Shown here: positions 1 through 8,595 of the stretch, in pieces
Position numbering within the stretch: the first letter of the stretch is position 1
How the letters are laid out: each line of letters starts with the position of its first letter
NCBI GenBank assembly: GCA_021772135.1
Contig: JADYXQ010000298.1
Coordinates: 1 to 36,482, forward strand
Length of the DNA: 36,482 nucleotides
DNA from: Candidatus Obscuribacter sp.
GTDB taxonomy: Bacteria; Cyanobacteriota; Vampirovibrionia; Obscuribacterales; Obscuribacteraceae
Direction of reading: 5' to 3'
Position numbers and translations under genes: made by a program
The notes under the pieces: generated by a model
Databases searched by the model: none
Told to the model about the DNA's origin: nothing
Seen by the model: only the letters and a program-made list of their open reading frames with translations

Positions 1-258
1 GCCCTCTGTCTTATAGAGCTTGAGCGCTTCGCGTGCTTTTTCTAAAGTGATGGCGCAATCTTTGACAAGAGACTGGGCCCAGACGGCCGCTTCCAGATCT
101 TTTTCACCAATATAGCCGCACATTACCAGAACCCGTCCCAGGGGCAGACCGGTCTCGCCGTTTAACTGCACTGCGTGCTTTAACTCGTCGGCCGAGAGCA
201 CGCCAGCTTCTTGCAACAACTCACCCAGGCGGTGTGACGATTTTGTGCCGGCTTTCAC
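1..258 (-). CDS. GspE/PilB N-terminal-like domain protein (partial, 5' part only)
   Basis: The first 86 codons of a minus-strand gene that runs off the left edge. It starts with GTG at 258 behind a good ribosome site (AGAGGAA, about 5 bases upstream). The peptide begins MKAGTKSSHRLGELLQEAGV and continues with a second helical half containing LPLGRVLVMCGYIGEKDLEA. The pattern of LGELL..AGV followed by LG..L...GYI is that of the GspE_N/MshEN-type module of type II secretion and type IV pilus ATPases, also found as a stand-alone domain. The rest of the protein is outside the window, so its function cannot be assigned. The start lies just downstream of the tRNA-Glu terminator, so it probably has its own promoter, but I saw no convincing one. 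Confidence 0.7.
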   Translation of the reverse strand, partial: MKAGTKSSHRLGELLQEAGVLSADELKHAVQLNGETGLPLGRVLVMCGYIGEKDLEAAVWAQSLVKDCAITLEKAREALKLYKTEG

Positions 259-304
259 TTATTCCTCTTGATTAGCAGATAAACGTATAGCTGTAGATGG
301 AAGC

Positions 305-347
305 AAAAAAAATCCTTTAGCCGCTCCCAAGGGTTAAGCATAAAGGA
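305..347 (-). terminator. Rho-independent terminator of the tRNA-Glu transcript
   Basis: On the minus strand TCCTTTA (347-341) pairs with TAAAGGA (319-313) across a loop that can itself form a short GCT/AGC stem. Eight consecutive T (312-305) follow directly. It lies about 38 bases downstream of the tRNA 3' end. Confidence 0.7.
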
Positions 348-384
348 CAGTTTAAGCCAAAATGGCAGATTCAAGAAGAAAAAT

Positions 385-457
385 TACCCCCAGGGGAATT
401 CGAATCCCCGTCGCCTCCGTGAAAGGGAGGTGTCCTAGGCCTCTAGACGATGGGGGC
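385..457 (-). tRNA. tRNA-Glu (anticodon UUC)
   Basis: A 73-base cloverleaf on the minus strand. The acceptor arm GCCCCCA (457-451) pairs with TGGGGGT (392-386) with one terminal G-T wobble, and the discriminator base is A at 385. The anticodon stem CCTCC/GGAGG encloses loop CTTTCAC, so the anticodon is TTC and the tRNA reads GAA/GAG. The T arm is GGGGATTCGAATTCCCC with the standard TTCGA loop. The 3' CCA is not encoded and must be added after transcription. A promoter lies at 481-510 and a terminator at 305-347, so it is a single-gene transcription unit. Confidence 0.95.
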
Positions 458-480
458 GTCAGTTGCCATAAGCAGGTCGT

Positions 481-510
481 AGAATAACAAACGGCAAACA
501 ATAGTGTCAA
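481..510 (-). promoter_or_regulatory. Promoter of tRNA-Glu
   Basis: The minus strand carries a perfect -35 TTGACA (510-505), an 18-base spacer and a -10 TATTCT (486-481). Transcription would start near 474, about 17 bases before the mature tRNA 5' end. No other minus-strand gene start lies nearby. Confidence 0.65.
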
Positions 511-622
511 CAAGGTTGACTCTAAACTCAAGAATAGCGGCAATCGTAGTACCATTGAAATCTCCTCAAGAGATTGAGGCCGGCTCACTGTCAGGCATTT
601 CGCCAAAGCAAGCTAACGTAAC

Positions 623-1564
623 ATGAGTTATTACCGAACCTTCAACAGCTACCTGCGCCAACATTTTGGCGAGCGCGTCTATCGCGTGCCGCTAGACGCC
701 GGCTTTACCTGCCCCAATCGCGACGGCACGAAGGTCTTCGGCGGTTGCACGTTCTGCGACGAGCGCGGCTCCGGCGCCCCAACCATTAAGACGGCCCTCT
801 CTATTAAAAACCAGCTCGAGACCGGCATTGCCCGCATTCGCGCCCGCTTCAAGGCCCATAAATTTCTTGCCTACTTTCAAGCTTTCACCAATACTTACGC
901 CCCTGAAGGGGTGCTCAAAGAACTTTATGACGTCGGTCTTGACCATCCTGATGTTGTCGGGCTTTGCATCGGCACACGGCCAGACTGCCTGGACGAAAAT
1001 ATTCTTGACTTGCTCGAGGTTTATCACCAGCGCACATTTCTATTTTTAGAAGTTGGGGTGCAGACCATTCACAACCGCACCCTGGAAGCCATCAACCGCG
1101 GTCACACTGCTGAAGAATTCTTTGATGCGGTGACGCGCTGCCAGAAGCGTAACTTCAGATTGGCTACCCACCTGATTTTCGGCCTGCCCGGCGAATCAGA
1201 AGCGGATATGATGGCTACTGTTAGAGCTGTAGCCGATCTCAAACTCGATGCCATCAAGATTCACCAGCTTTGCATCTATAAAGGCACGCCCATGGAACAA
1301 GATTACCTGGCCGGGCGCCTGCCTTTGCTTGAAGAAGATCAATATGTGCGCCTGGTGGCTGACGCCCTCGAGCTCATTCCCGAAGAGACAGTGGTGATGC
1401 GCCTCGTCGCGGAAGGCTCGCGAGACGAGATCATTGCCCCTGATTGGTGCTTTGAAAAAGAACGCATTATGAAGAAGATCGAAAGCGAGCTTGAACGCCG
1501 CGGCACACGCCAGGGCTCTTTTTATCACAAGTCTGAGGCGCAGCCGGCCACAGCCCCTGCATAA
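623..1564 (+). CDS. Radical SAM protein, TIGR01212/YhcC family
   Basis: A 313-residue radical SAM enzyme. The iron-sulfur cluster ligands are visible as C30, C42 and C45 in CPNRDG...GGCTFC. This C-x11-C-x2-C spacing, together with the early YRVPLDAGFTCPNRDG stretch, marks the Elp3-related YhcC (TIGR01212) family rather than the common CxxxCxxC type. Downstream blocks such as GTRPDCLDENILDLL, EVGVQT and HLIFGLPGE are the expected SAM-barrel motifs. The cytosolic role of this family is not well settled; no substrate can be read from the sequence. The start ATG has no clear ribosome site. It lies 165 bases from the divergent tRNA-Glu, with a short gap before the next plus-strand gene. Confidence 0.88.
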   Translation: MSYYRTFNSYLRQHFGERVYRVPLDAGFTCPNRDGTKVFGGCTFCDERGSGAPTIKTALSIKNQLETGIARIRARFKAHKFLAYFQAFTNTYAPEGVLKELYDVGLDHPDVVGLCIGTRPDCLDENILDLLEVYHQRTFLFLEVGVQTIHNRTLEAINRGHTAEEFFDAVTRCQKRNFRLATHLIFGLPGESEADMMATVRAVADLKLDAIKIHQLCIYKGTPMEQDYLAGRLPLLEEDQYVRLVADALELIPEETVVMRLVAEGSRDEIIAPDWCFEKERIMKKIESELERRGTRQGSFYHKSEAQPATAPA

Positions 1565-1677
1565 ACCTGCACGGCGGCGGGTAAATTGCTCTAAGCCACG
1601 CTGCCCGGTGGCCGGAAATAGAAATGTTATTATTAGTTTAGTTAAGGGCTGCGTCATCCAGAAGTGAAGCGTCAACA

Positions 1678-3024
1678 ATGGACACCAACCGTCGTAATTT
1701 TCTAGGTGGAGCAGGAATTGCTCTCACATCTCTTTTGCTCGGTAGTTGCAAAAAGAATAGCGACGGCATTTCTCAAATTTCACCCGCAGACAAAGCTAGC
1801 GCTTCCGTTCTACCTAGCGGTCAGCTTTTAGCTTTCGGTACCGACGGTCATTTGTATCCGGGTTATTCTGGCAAACATCGCAACCAGGTTTCGGTGCTCA
1901 CCGCTGTCGACATGGGCAGCGGCAAAATGATTCAGACACCATTGCCAATGGGAGCGGGTCACAGTGCGCTTGCCGTGGGTGATGGAAGAATTGTTTGCGT
2001 GGCTCACCACAAAGGCAAAAGCATTGTAGTTGACGGCAATCACAAAGAGCTGGCCACTTTGCGCTCGCCCAACGATTATGTCTACGGGGGCCACGGGCTG
2101 GTCTTGCCCGATCGCGGCGTCTTTGTTCTTTGCATGCGCTATGAAGATCCCAAAACTGTGGACGATCATGGCCAGTACGAAATTTATGATTTGAAGACTT
2201 TGAAATTGCTTGACCGCATCGACAGTGGTGGCTTACACCCACACGAAATTCATATCATTCCTGGTACCGATGAGCTGATTGCCACTCACTATGGCGATAT
2301 TTTTGTGCGCAATCCACCGTACACGCACAACACCGTAGAAACAAAACTGACCGTATACGATGCCAAAACGATGAAAGTGAAGCGGCATTATTTGCAGCCT
2401 GAATTTGGTGCTATGGTCACTCACATGAATGTCACCAAAGACAAAGACGCTTATTTTGTCATGACCCAGTACATCGAGGGCTCCAGCAAAAGGAAAGCGA
2501 AAAAGTCGGCCAGCGGCGGCAGCATCGAAAGCGTCGCCGAGGCTCACGATAATGCTTTAATTCAAGCCGATATTGCCTTAGAAAAAGTCCTTGGTCACAA
2601 AAGAGAATTCGCCATTCCCTATGAAGCGGCGCAAGAACTAAAAATTCCACTGCCTTTGCCTTTCGTTCGAGTCAACACGCAAACCGGCGATCGCAAAGTC
2701 ATACTCACCAGCGAAGCTAACCAGCTGCGCAGCCAATCGGTGGGCTACAACGAGCTCACCAATACAGCCATCGGCATCTATTATCATTCTGATACAGCCA
2801 TTCTTCACCAGCCTGGCAAAGACCAGGCAGAAGTGCTTAACGCGGCCGACATCGGCATTGCTGAGCTACGCGGAGTCGCTGATATTCCCGGCACTTCATG
2901 CGTCGGTTTTGTCGCGGCTCATCGGGGCATGGTGGTGTATGATCTAGCCAGCAAACAGGTTGTGGCCCGCTATCCGTATCAATATTTCGATACGGTGCAT
3001 TTGAGCTATAATCCGCTGGCGTAG
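1678..3024 (+). CDS. DUF1513 beta-propeller protein, Tat-type lipoprotein signal
   Basis: A 448-residue exported protein. The N-terminus reads TNRRNFLGGAG, a twin-arginine motif (RRNFL), followed by a hydrophobic stretch ending LLLGSC. That is a lipobox, so C24 is the likely lipid-modified residue. The body has repeated beta-strand blocks and the hallmark GGLHPHEIHIIPGTDELIATHYGD (near residues 183-206), matching DUF1513 proteins, which usually read GIGPHE followed by a surface-exposed strand. YGGHGLVLPDRGVF is a second family block. DUF1513 genes in proteobacteria commonly sit with imelysin and di-haem peroxidase genes in putative iron-uptake clusters, but none of those partners is here. A role in iron handling is therefore only an inference. 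A Lys/Ser-rich insertion near residues 265-280 looks surface exposed. Confidence 0.82.
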   Translation: MDTNRRNFLGGAGIALTSLLLGSCKKNSDGISQISPADKASASVLPSGQLLAFGTDGHLYPGYSGKHRNQVSVLTAVDMGSGKMIQTPLPMGAGHSALAVGDGRIVCVAHHKGKSIVVDGNHKELATLRSPNDYVYGGHGLVLPDRGVFVLCMRYEDPKTVDDHGQYEIYDLKTLKLLDRIDSGGLHPHEIHIIPGTDELIATHYGDIFVRNPPYTHNTVETKLTVYDAKTMKVKRHYLQPEFGAMVTHMNVTKDKDAYFVMTQYIEGSSKRKAKKSASGGSIESVAEAHDNALIQADIALEKVLGHKREFAIPYEAAQELKIPLPLPFVRVNTQTGDRKVILTSEANQLRSQSVGYNELTNTAIGIYYHSDTAILHQPGKDQAEVLNAADIGIAELRGVADIPGTSCVGFVAAHRGMVVYDLASKQVVARYPYQYFDTVHLSYNPLA

Positions 3025-3130
3025 TGCGCTTTCATTAATTCGCCGGTATAAAGCAATCGTTGTTCATACAAACTTTATAGAAGCTTTTAAAGACGGGCGG
3101 AAATTTACGCGTCTTGGTGAAGACTTCACT

Positions 3131-4027
3131 GTGTCAGTGGTGCAGGCGGGCATTCTAAACACACCCAGTGGAAAACTTTTAGCTCACGATCCGTGCAGCC
3201 TCAGTTATGTTGAACCCAGTCAGGGTTTTATTCGCAAGGTGAAACCCGGGCAGTATCCGGTGTTGTTATCAGTACTGCAACCCGACCCCGCTCTGGGTAG
3301 CGAAGATTTTATTTGCGCCGCCATGGTGCGTTTTCTCGATGAACCGATAACCACCTGGGAAATAGCATTACGACCAGGAGAAGAAGCTGACGTTACAGAC
3401 GACACCGCACCGGCTCACTCAGTCGATAGTGGCCTCAGTTGTTTTGCGGATCTCGATTCAATTTGCAAAATGAGCGAAGATGATCGTGAAGCTATTTTTG
3501 AAGATTTGCTCGCCGAGCAATTAGAAGGCAGCAGATGCGACTTTGCCGTGGCCGAAGTGAACAAAAAAACTAAAGCCAGCATCGTGGTATTCGCCTCAGC
3601 TTTTGGTGACGGCGGTTACAGCGATTACTGGGGTCTAACTAAAAGCGGTGCCATAGCGGCTTTGGCCACAGATTTCTTTGTGCTGATCGAAGATTTTTTC
3701 GTCGAGGTAGAATTCAATTTGCTTGCCGCTTTGCAGTCGCCGGCAAATTTAAATCATCCGCAATTGCAGGTGCTAAATTTAAATTGTACCGTTGAGAAAC
3801 TAGCGCAAAACAAACTCAAAGTTGTGCTCGTAGGCCCCACCGACACCCATGAGGGGCGAATAAAAATTGTAGGTAGTGCACCAGCAGGGCTCGAAGAGCA
3901 AGCTTTTGTAACCGAGTCTATGAGTCAGGGCGATCATTATGAATTGATTTTCCAGTTACCCGCACCCCTGACTGAAAACTCGTTGCTGCACTTAAATTTG
4001 AGAACCGGCATGCGCCCTCTGGCTTAA
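3131..4027 (+). CDS. DUF4241 domain protein with extra C-terminal domain
   Basis: A 298-residue protein starting with GTG. Residues 1-200 follow the DUF4241 pattern: TPSGKLLAHDPCSL near the start, then PGQYPVLLSV, a central DSGLSCFAD block and GDGGYSDYWGLTKSGAIAALATDF. DUF4241 proteins are small cytosolic proteins of unknown biochemical function, related to proteins annotated in polymorphic-toxin immunity contexts; no toxin partner is visible here. Residues about 205-298 form an additional beta-rich segment not expected in the minimal domain, perhaps an immunoglobulin-like fold. No signal peptide or membrane segment is seen. A weak GGTGAAG ribosome site precedes the start. It follows the DUF1513 gene by about 105 bases and may share its transcript. 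Confidence 0.75.
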   Translation: MSVVQAGILNTPSGKLLAHDPCSLSYVEPSQGFIRKVKPGQYPVLLSVLQPDPALGSEDFICAAMVRFLDEPITTWEIALRPGEEADVTDDTAPAHSVDSGLSCFADLDSICKMSEDDREAIFEDLLAEQLEGSRCDFAVAEVNKKTKASIVVFASAFGDGGYSDYWGLTKSGAIAALATDFFVLIEDFFVEVEFNLLAALQSPANLNHPQLQVLNLNCTVEKLAQNKLKVVLVGPTDTHEGRIKIVGSAPAGLEEQAFVTESMSQGDHYELIFQLPAPLTENSLLHLNLRTGMRPLA

Positions 4028-4155
4028 GTGCAGACCCTAACTAACCAGATAGCGAAACCGATAAATTGCTACATCACGTTATGACAACTCCCCGCAAGGA
4101 ACTGTTTGCACAGCAGTGCGTCATAATAATTTCCTGCAACGCAATCGGAGAATTT

Positions 4156-5856
4156 ATGCGCGTCAAATCATCAGTAATCAAACCCGCTATGGTATCGGCC
4201 TTCTGCCTGGCAGCACTTGGCGTCCCACAGCCAGCCTGGTCTAATCAATGGACCGATATGTTCATGAGCCTTCTAGTTCCCGCAGCAGGCACCAGCAGCT
4301 CTGACCCTATCACTCTGCGCGAATCGCAAATCACTAACAGAATTATTGAAAATATCAACGCCAACAAGTTGAGCACTGCCGAAACTCAAAATCTAAAAGC
4401 TCAACTCGACCGCGTCAAATCTATGGAACTCAATTATCGCGCCAATGGCCAACTGGGGCCAATTGAGTACGCTTCATTGAATGCTGAATTGAGCAAAGTG
4501 GAAACCAATCTCAATCAACTGCTGGGCACGAGCGGAGGCGGCGGCAACACCTATGGCGGCGGCACCACATACGGCGGCACTGTCACTGCCAACATCGGCG
4601 ATATCGACGGCACATTTAATGACCTGAAACAGCGCATCACCCGCAATCTATCCAGTGGTCGCCTGACCATCGAAGAAGCTCAGTCTTTAAAAAATGAATA
4701 CGACCACGCATGGAACGACAAAAATCAATTCAAGAACAATGATGGCGTAATCACAGCTAGTGAAGCTGATAATCTTAACCAATCTCTGGACGCCCTCAAA
4801 CGCAATCTCGCCAACAACAGCCGCGACGTGCAAGCATGGCCCGGCATTGACGGCCAGCAAGCCGCTGAAACAAAGAGGCTTGAAGATGGTATCGCTTCAG
4901 GACGAATTACAAGACGCGAATACGATCAGTTAAAAACAGAGTCGGATCGCATCGCCAATTTTGAAGCCACTGCCCGAGGCAATGGCCTGCAACTGGCTGA
5001 GACTATCACTCTAGCTACTGATCTGAAAAACTTCAGCCAACAAGTATCTCGCTCTTTGAATAACGGCAACGTGGCCGGTGATTTTAATCCCAGCGGATGG
5101 TTTAATGGCCAGCAAACCGAATTATCCAGAAATATAGACAATTATCTTGCTACCGGTCGCATCACCCGCGCAGAAGCAGAAGACCTCAGAGCAGATTGCC
5201 GCAGGCTGGAACAACTCTATGCCTCATATCGCGGCGATGGAAACCTCACTCCCAACGAAATCGACGTCTTGAAAAAAGGTTACGAAAGTATTGGCGCAGA
5301 ACTGAAAGAAAAAGTTGATTCAGTTACGCCAGTTGCAGTGCAGTATCCTGAAATTGATTCTAAACAGAAGGCTCTACGTCGGCGCATCGATGAAGGTTCT
5401 GCCAGAGGCACCATCAAAAGCAGCGATGTGCAAAAGCTCAACGCCAGCCTTAGTTGGATAGCTTCTGTAGAAGCCGCTTTCCGTCAATCTGGCGGCAACC
5501 TTGAACGTTCGGAAGCTGAGCGCATCATCGGCGACTTAGACAGACTCAGCACTAAAATCGACCGCTCGGCCAGCAACCCTGTGCAAGATTTGCTTAGAAG
5601 AAAAAACGGACTGCAAGCAAAAATTGACAGCAACGTAGCCAGTGGAAAAATTTCCGGTCGGTCAGCAAGAAACTTGCGCCGCGAACTGAATGCCATTTCT
5701 TATTCAGTGCAGAATTTGAACCCGAATCGCGCTGTGCCGTCCGATGTGGTAGTGCACATCACCGCCGATATGGATAGATTGAACACCATGATTACAAGCA
5801 GCCTCTCTTATGGTGGCTCCGGTTACCACAGAGGCGGCTGGAATAATCAAAGATAA
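4156..5856 (+). CDS. Secreted protein with six EF-hand-like helical repeats
   Basis: A 566-residue exported protein of unrecognised function. I place the start at the ATG at 4156 because GGAG lies 5 bases upstream and the protein then begins with a clean signal peptide (MRVKSSVIKPAMVSAFCLAA...PAWS). An upstream in-frame TTG at 4066 would bury that signal. The mature part is about six tandem units of 70-90 residues. Each has a basic helix, a GRITxxEAxxL half and a GDGxLTxxEIxxL half, resembling degenerate EF-hand or dockerin loops (FKNNDGVITASEAD, YRGDGNLTPNEIDVL). A Gly/Tyr/Thr-rich linker separates repeats one and two, and the tail is Gly/Tyr/His-rich. Calcium binding is plausible for the two units that keep acidic loop residues but is not shown. 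A strong terminator follows. Confidence 0.75.
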   Translation: MRVKSSVIKPAMVSAFCLAALGVPQPAWSNQWTDMFMSLLVPAAGTSSSDPITLRESQITNRIIENINANKLSTAETQNLKAQLDRVKSMELNYRANGQLGPIEYASLNAELSKVETNLNQLLGTSGGGGNTYGGGTTYGGTVTANIGDIDGTFNDLKQRITRNLSSGRLTIEEAQSLKNEYDHAWNDKNQFKNNDGVITASEADNLNQSLDALKRNLANNSRDVQAWPGIDGQQAAETKRLEDGIASGRITRREYDQLKTESDRIANFEATARGNGLQLAETITLATDLKNFSQQVSRSLNNGNVAGDFNPSGWFNGQQTELSRNIDNYLATGRITRAEAEDLRADCRRLEQLYASYRGDGNLTPNEIDVLKKGYESIGAELKEKVDSVTPVAVQYPEIDSKQKALRRRIDEGSARGTIKSSDVQKLNASLSWIASVEAAFRQSGGNLERSEAERIIGDLDRLSTKIDRSASNPVQDLLRRKNGLQAKIDSNVASGKISGRSARNLRRELNAISYSVQNLNPNRAVPSDVVVHITADMDRLNTMITSSLSYGGSGYHRGGWNNQR

Positions 5857-5886
5857 TTTGGTTTTTGTTTTGTTTTGAAAGCTGGG

Positions 5887-5919
5887 GCGGGGGCATTTTG
5901 TGCTCCCGCTCTCTTTTTC
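5887..5919 (+). terminator. Rho-independent terminator after the EF-hand-like repeat gene
   Basis: GCGGGGGCA (5887-5895) pairs with TGCTCCCGC (5901-5909) with one G-T wobble, a 5-base loop and a following T-rich run (TCTCTTTTTC). It lies 30 bases after the stop codon, between two convergent genes. Confidence 0.75.
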
Positions 5920-5968
5920 AAAATGAAACGTTATCGTTTTAGTTTAGAAAATGAACCGAAACAGGTGG

Positions 5969-7585
5969 TCAATCACTATTGAGTTGATCGTCCACAACTT
6001 CGCTGGCCGGCGTCTCTTTGTGCAGGCGCTTATGCCCTTCATATTTAAGGCTCACAGGGTCATCTAATCTTGACTGCCAGAGCACAACCGGCACTACGGC
6101 GAAAGGCTGTTCAACACCCGGTGCCTGGGTCACTTCTCGACAATAAATCAAACTGAGGGCAACTATCTGGTCTTGTGGTTGCGCCGCATACTTAAGTCTA
6201 CTTTGCTCAAGTAAATAGCGACAGAAATATGGTCGATAGGCAGCAAAGACCGGCTTTTGCAAACGATAAAAATATTTGCGCCAGAGTATAGAAGGAATGC
6301 GACTTTGCAAATCGGCAGGTTTAGCCAGTGTGGGCTCTTTGCCCGTTAGTGGGTCGATATGATCTCCTGCGGCGGTTATACCGTCTACAACTATCCAGCC
6401 GTCATCACGCAAAACATTGGGAGCAAAAAGATGCCAGTCTTGCTTGAGAAAAGCTCCTTTAGAAATTGCTTCCAAAATGGCTGGCGCTTTCAGTTTTGGC
6501 TTTCTCAGCCGACCGGCGACGTTAAGGTTATAGGCATCAAGTAAAAGAGCGGCAGCAATTAAAATTACAGAAGTATTAGCGAGCACCGCCAGCGGTGTGC
6601 GCCAGATTGCTTTTTTGACGGTAGCGGTGGCTGTTTCCACCGGCGGCTGTACATCGCCCAGCGCGGGAAATACTTTTGCCAGACAGAGCCAGTCTTGAGG
6701 CAAGAGCAGCAGAGCGTAAGTTGCAATCATAATCGGCGAAAAGTCACCTACATTTATGGTCAGCCAGATACCCAGATGCAGACCAGTAAGCAAGGCAATA
6801 GCAATACGGCGCAGCCAGGGCTGCCAGAGCGGAGATAAAATTAGAAAGGCAGCCGCCCATTCAAGAGTGAGCGTCGCTGCCGTTGCAGCCTTAATTAGCC
6901 AGAGTGGTGCGCTAGAGAACCAGCGACCAAGTGGTGTAATCATTTGATCGATTTGCAGGGCGTAATAAAGCGCGGTGAAATCTTGCCAGGGCGTGCCATA
7001 TTTGACTATGGCCGTGAATAAATAAATTGCCGCAATCTGACCGACAATAGCCAGGGCCGCCAGGCCTGGCGGTGACAGCGATGACTCTGTCTGAACTTCT
7101 TGCGCGTCTCCTTTTTTCGCCGAATGACGGCGCGAAAAAAAACAATCAAGTGAAAAGCGATTGCCCAGTGGCAAGAAAACTGACCACATTAACATCACAA
7201 TTAAAACCAGATGACTGCTGGCGTGAAGCACAAGCGAGCGGCTTAAGACGCTGGCGAAAAAGATGAAGCTGGCAAATTTTGCCACCCTTGTTTGATAGCC
7301 CACCAGTAAAAACAAATAAGCAAGCAGTCCAAGAGCGAAGGCAATTTGCACCTCAGTCAAAGTCTGACAATAATCGAGCAGCGAGAAGTGATAGATGCCG
7401 CCAGCCTTTGGAAGTGCGTCAAGGGGCAGCACCCCTGCGGCAGTATAGAAGGCATTCAAGTCAGGCAGGCGCACAAACCAATCGTGTATTAATAGCAACG
7501 CTGCCAGTATGCGAAATAGAGCCAGTGAACGCAAATCGATGCGCAAGTAAAAATCGATCAAATGTCGCAGTGTGATTTTAGACAT
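5969..7585 (-). CDS. HTTM-domain integral membrane protein
   Basis: A 538-residue protein with about seven or eight transmembrane helices in its first 370 residues. The N-terminal block (LRSLALFRILAALLLIHDW, then the YHFSLLDY segment and VGYQTRVAKFASFIFFAS) and the HASSHLVLIVMLMWSVFLPLGNRFSLD stretch match the HTTM domain. That domain is related to vitamin K-dependent gamma-carboxylase and is widely transferred among bacteria; its bacterial substrate is unknown. The last ~160 residues are soluble and contain aromatic-rich segments (DWHLFAPNVLRDDGW), a common tail in this family. The gene lies 18 bases after the ROK kinase stop and is the last gene of the minus-strand group, so it is probably co-transcribed with it. 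The convergent plus-strand gene ends 112 bases away. Confidence 0.85.
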   Translation of the reverse strand: MSKITLRHLIDFYLRIDLRSLALFRILAALLLIHDWFVRLPDLNAFYTAAGVLPLDALPKAGGIYHFSLLDYCQTLTEVQIAFALGLLAYLFLLVGYQTRVAKFASFIFFASVLSRSLVLHASSHLVLIVMLMWSVFLPLGNRFSLDCFFSRRHSAKKGDAQEVQTESSLSPPGLAALAIVGQIAAIYLFTAIVKYGTPWQDFTALYYALQIDQMITPLGRWFSSAPLWLIKAATAATLTLEWAAAFLILSPLWQPWLRRIAIALLTGLHLGIWLTINVGDFSPIMIATYALLLLPQDWLCLAKVFPALGDVQPPVETATATVKKAIWRTPLAVLANTSVILIAAALLLDAYNLNVAGRLRKPKLKAPAILEAISKGAFLKQDWHLFAPNVLRDDGWIVVDGITAAGDHIDPLTGKEPTLAKPADLQSRIPSILWRKYFYRLQKPVFAAYRPYFCRYLLEQSRLKYAAQPQDQIVALSLIYCREVTQAPGVEQPFAVVPVVLWQSRLDDPVSLKYEGHKRLHKETPASEVVDDQLNSD

Positions 7586-7603
7586 TCACACACAACCTAT
7601 AGA

Positions 7604-8560
7604 TCAGCGAATCAGCAGTGCAGCCCCAATGGTACCGGCATAGTCACCGAGTTCAGCGCGGACAAATTCTGTTTTGTGCGACGGAATACGCAAAGAGCGC
7701 CTTCTTGCTTCCGCTTCGGCTTTGTCGAAATAGACAGGCAGAGCTTCGATTAGGCCGCCACCAAGAATAATGCGCTGCGGATTGTAGAAATTAACGAGGG
7801 TGGCCAAACCAATGCCCATCATGCAAGAGGCATGGTCAACTGCGCGTGTTGCTACCAGGTCTCCCATTTCAACGGCCTGGGCAATTGCTTTTGAACGCAG
7901 GCCACCTTTAGTTGGGTCAATCTTATCGCGCAACACCGAGTCGAAGCCGCGGTTTATGTCATAAACGCAGTTTCTGGCAATGGCGGTACGTGATGCATAA
8001 GTCTCAAGGCAACCAAAATTGCCGCAGCCGCAATCGCGGCCGTCGGCCACTACAACGATGTGTCCGACTTCACCGGCGGTGCCGGTAAAGCCGCGCAAAA
8101 TCTCGCCCTGATAAACGATGCCTGAGCCAATACCGGTGCCGACGAATAAACAAATAAAGTTGTCGCATTCCCGTCCGGCACCGAAGGCCAGTTCGCCGAT
8201 GGTGGCTACTTCTACATCGTTGCCCAGTTTGACGTGCAGACCGAACTGTTCTTGCAAAGGTTCGGCGATGTTGACGTCATTGGCGCCGATATTAGCGGCG
8301 GCAAGTAGAATGCCTTTTTCTCGGTCCACCATTCCGGCGGCACCAATACCGATACCAGCAAGTTTTTTAGTTTCGATGCCGGCATCGCGAATGGCTTCGT
8401 CTACAACCATGGCAATACGCTTGACCAGGTCTTGCCCATCGGCCACCACGCGAGTTTTTTTCTTTGCCGAAGCCATTAAGCGACCGGTGGCAAGATTGAC
8501 CACTCCGGCCATGATTTTAGTGCCACCGAGATCTACGCCGACAGCAAATTTTTCAGCCAC
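7604..8560 (-). CDS. ROK-family sugar kinase (glucokinase-like)
   Basis: A 318-residue cytosolic sugar kinase. DLGGTK (residues 10-15) is the ATP phosphate loop, and the catalytic base is probably D115 in KLGNDVEVA. The sugar-contact glutamate and zinc site are E164 and H167 in GEVGH with C177, C179 and C184 in CGCGNFGCLE, the complete ROK signature. The start is GTG behind GAGGAA. ROK kinases phosphorylate glucose, N-acetylglucosamine, N-acetylmannosamine and similar sugars; the sequence does not decide which. The gene lies 35 bases downstream of a phosphodiester glycosidase that could release an amino sugar, which hints at a hexosamine substrate, but a general glucokinase is equally possible. 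Confidence 0.9.
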   Translation of the reverse strand: MAEKFAVGVDLGGTKIMAGVVNLATGRLMASAKKKTRVVADGQDLVKRIAMVVDEAIRDAGIETKKLAGIGIGAAGMVDREKGILLAAANIGANDVNIAEPLQEQFGLHVKLGNDVEVATIGELAFGAGRECDNFICLFVGTGIGSGIVYQGEILRGFTGTAGEVGHIVVVADGRDCGCGNFGCLETYASRTAIARNCVYDINRGFDSVLRDKIDPTKGGLRSKAIAQAVEMGDLVATRAVDHASCMMGIGLATLVNFYNPQRIILGGGLIEALPVYFDKAEAEARRRSLRIPSHKTEFVRAELGDYAGTIGAALLIR

Positions 8561-8595
8561 AAATTCCTCACAGCATTGAACTGCATGTTGTTGAT

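Noticed and set aside
352..606. 84-codon minus-strand frame over tRNA-Glu
   Set aside because: It runs through the tRNA gene and its promoter, so it is not a protein gene.
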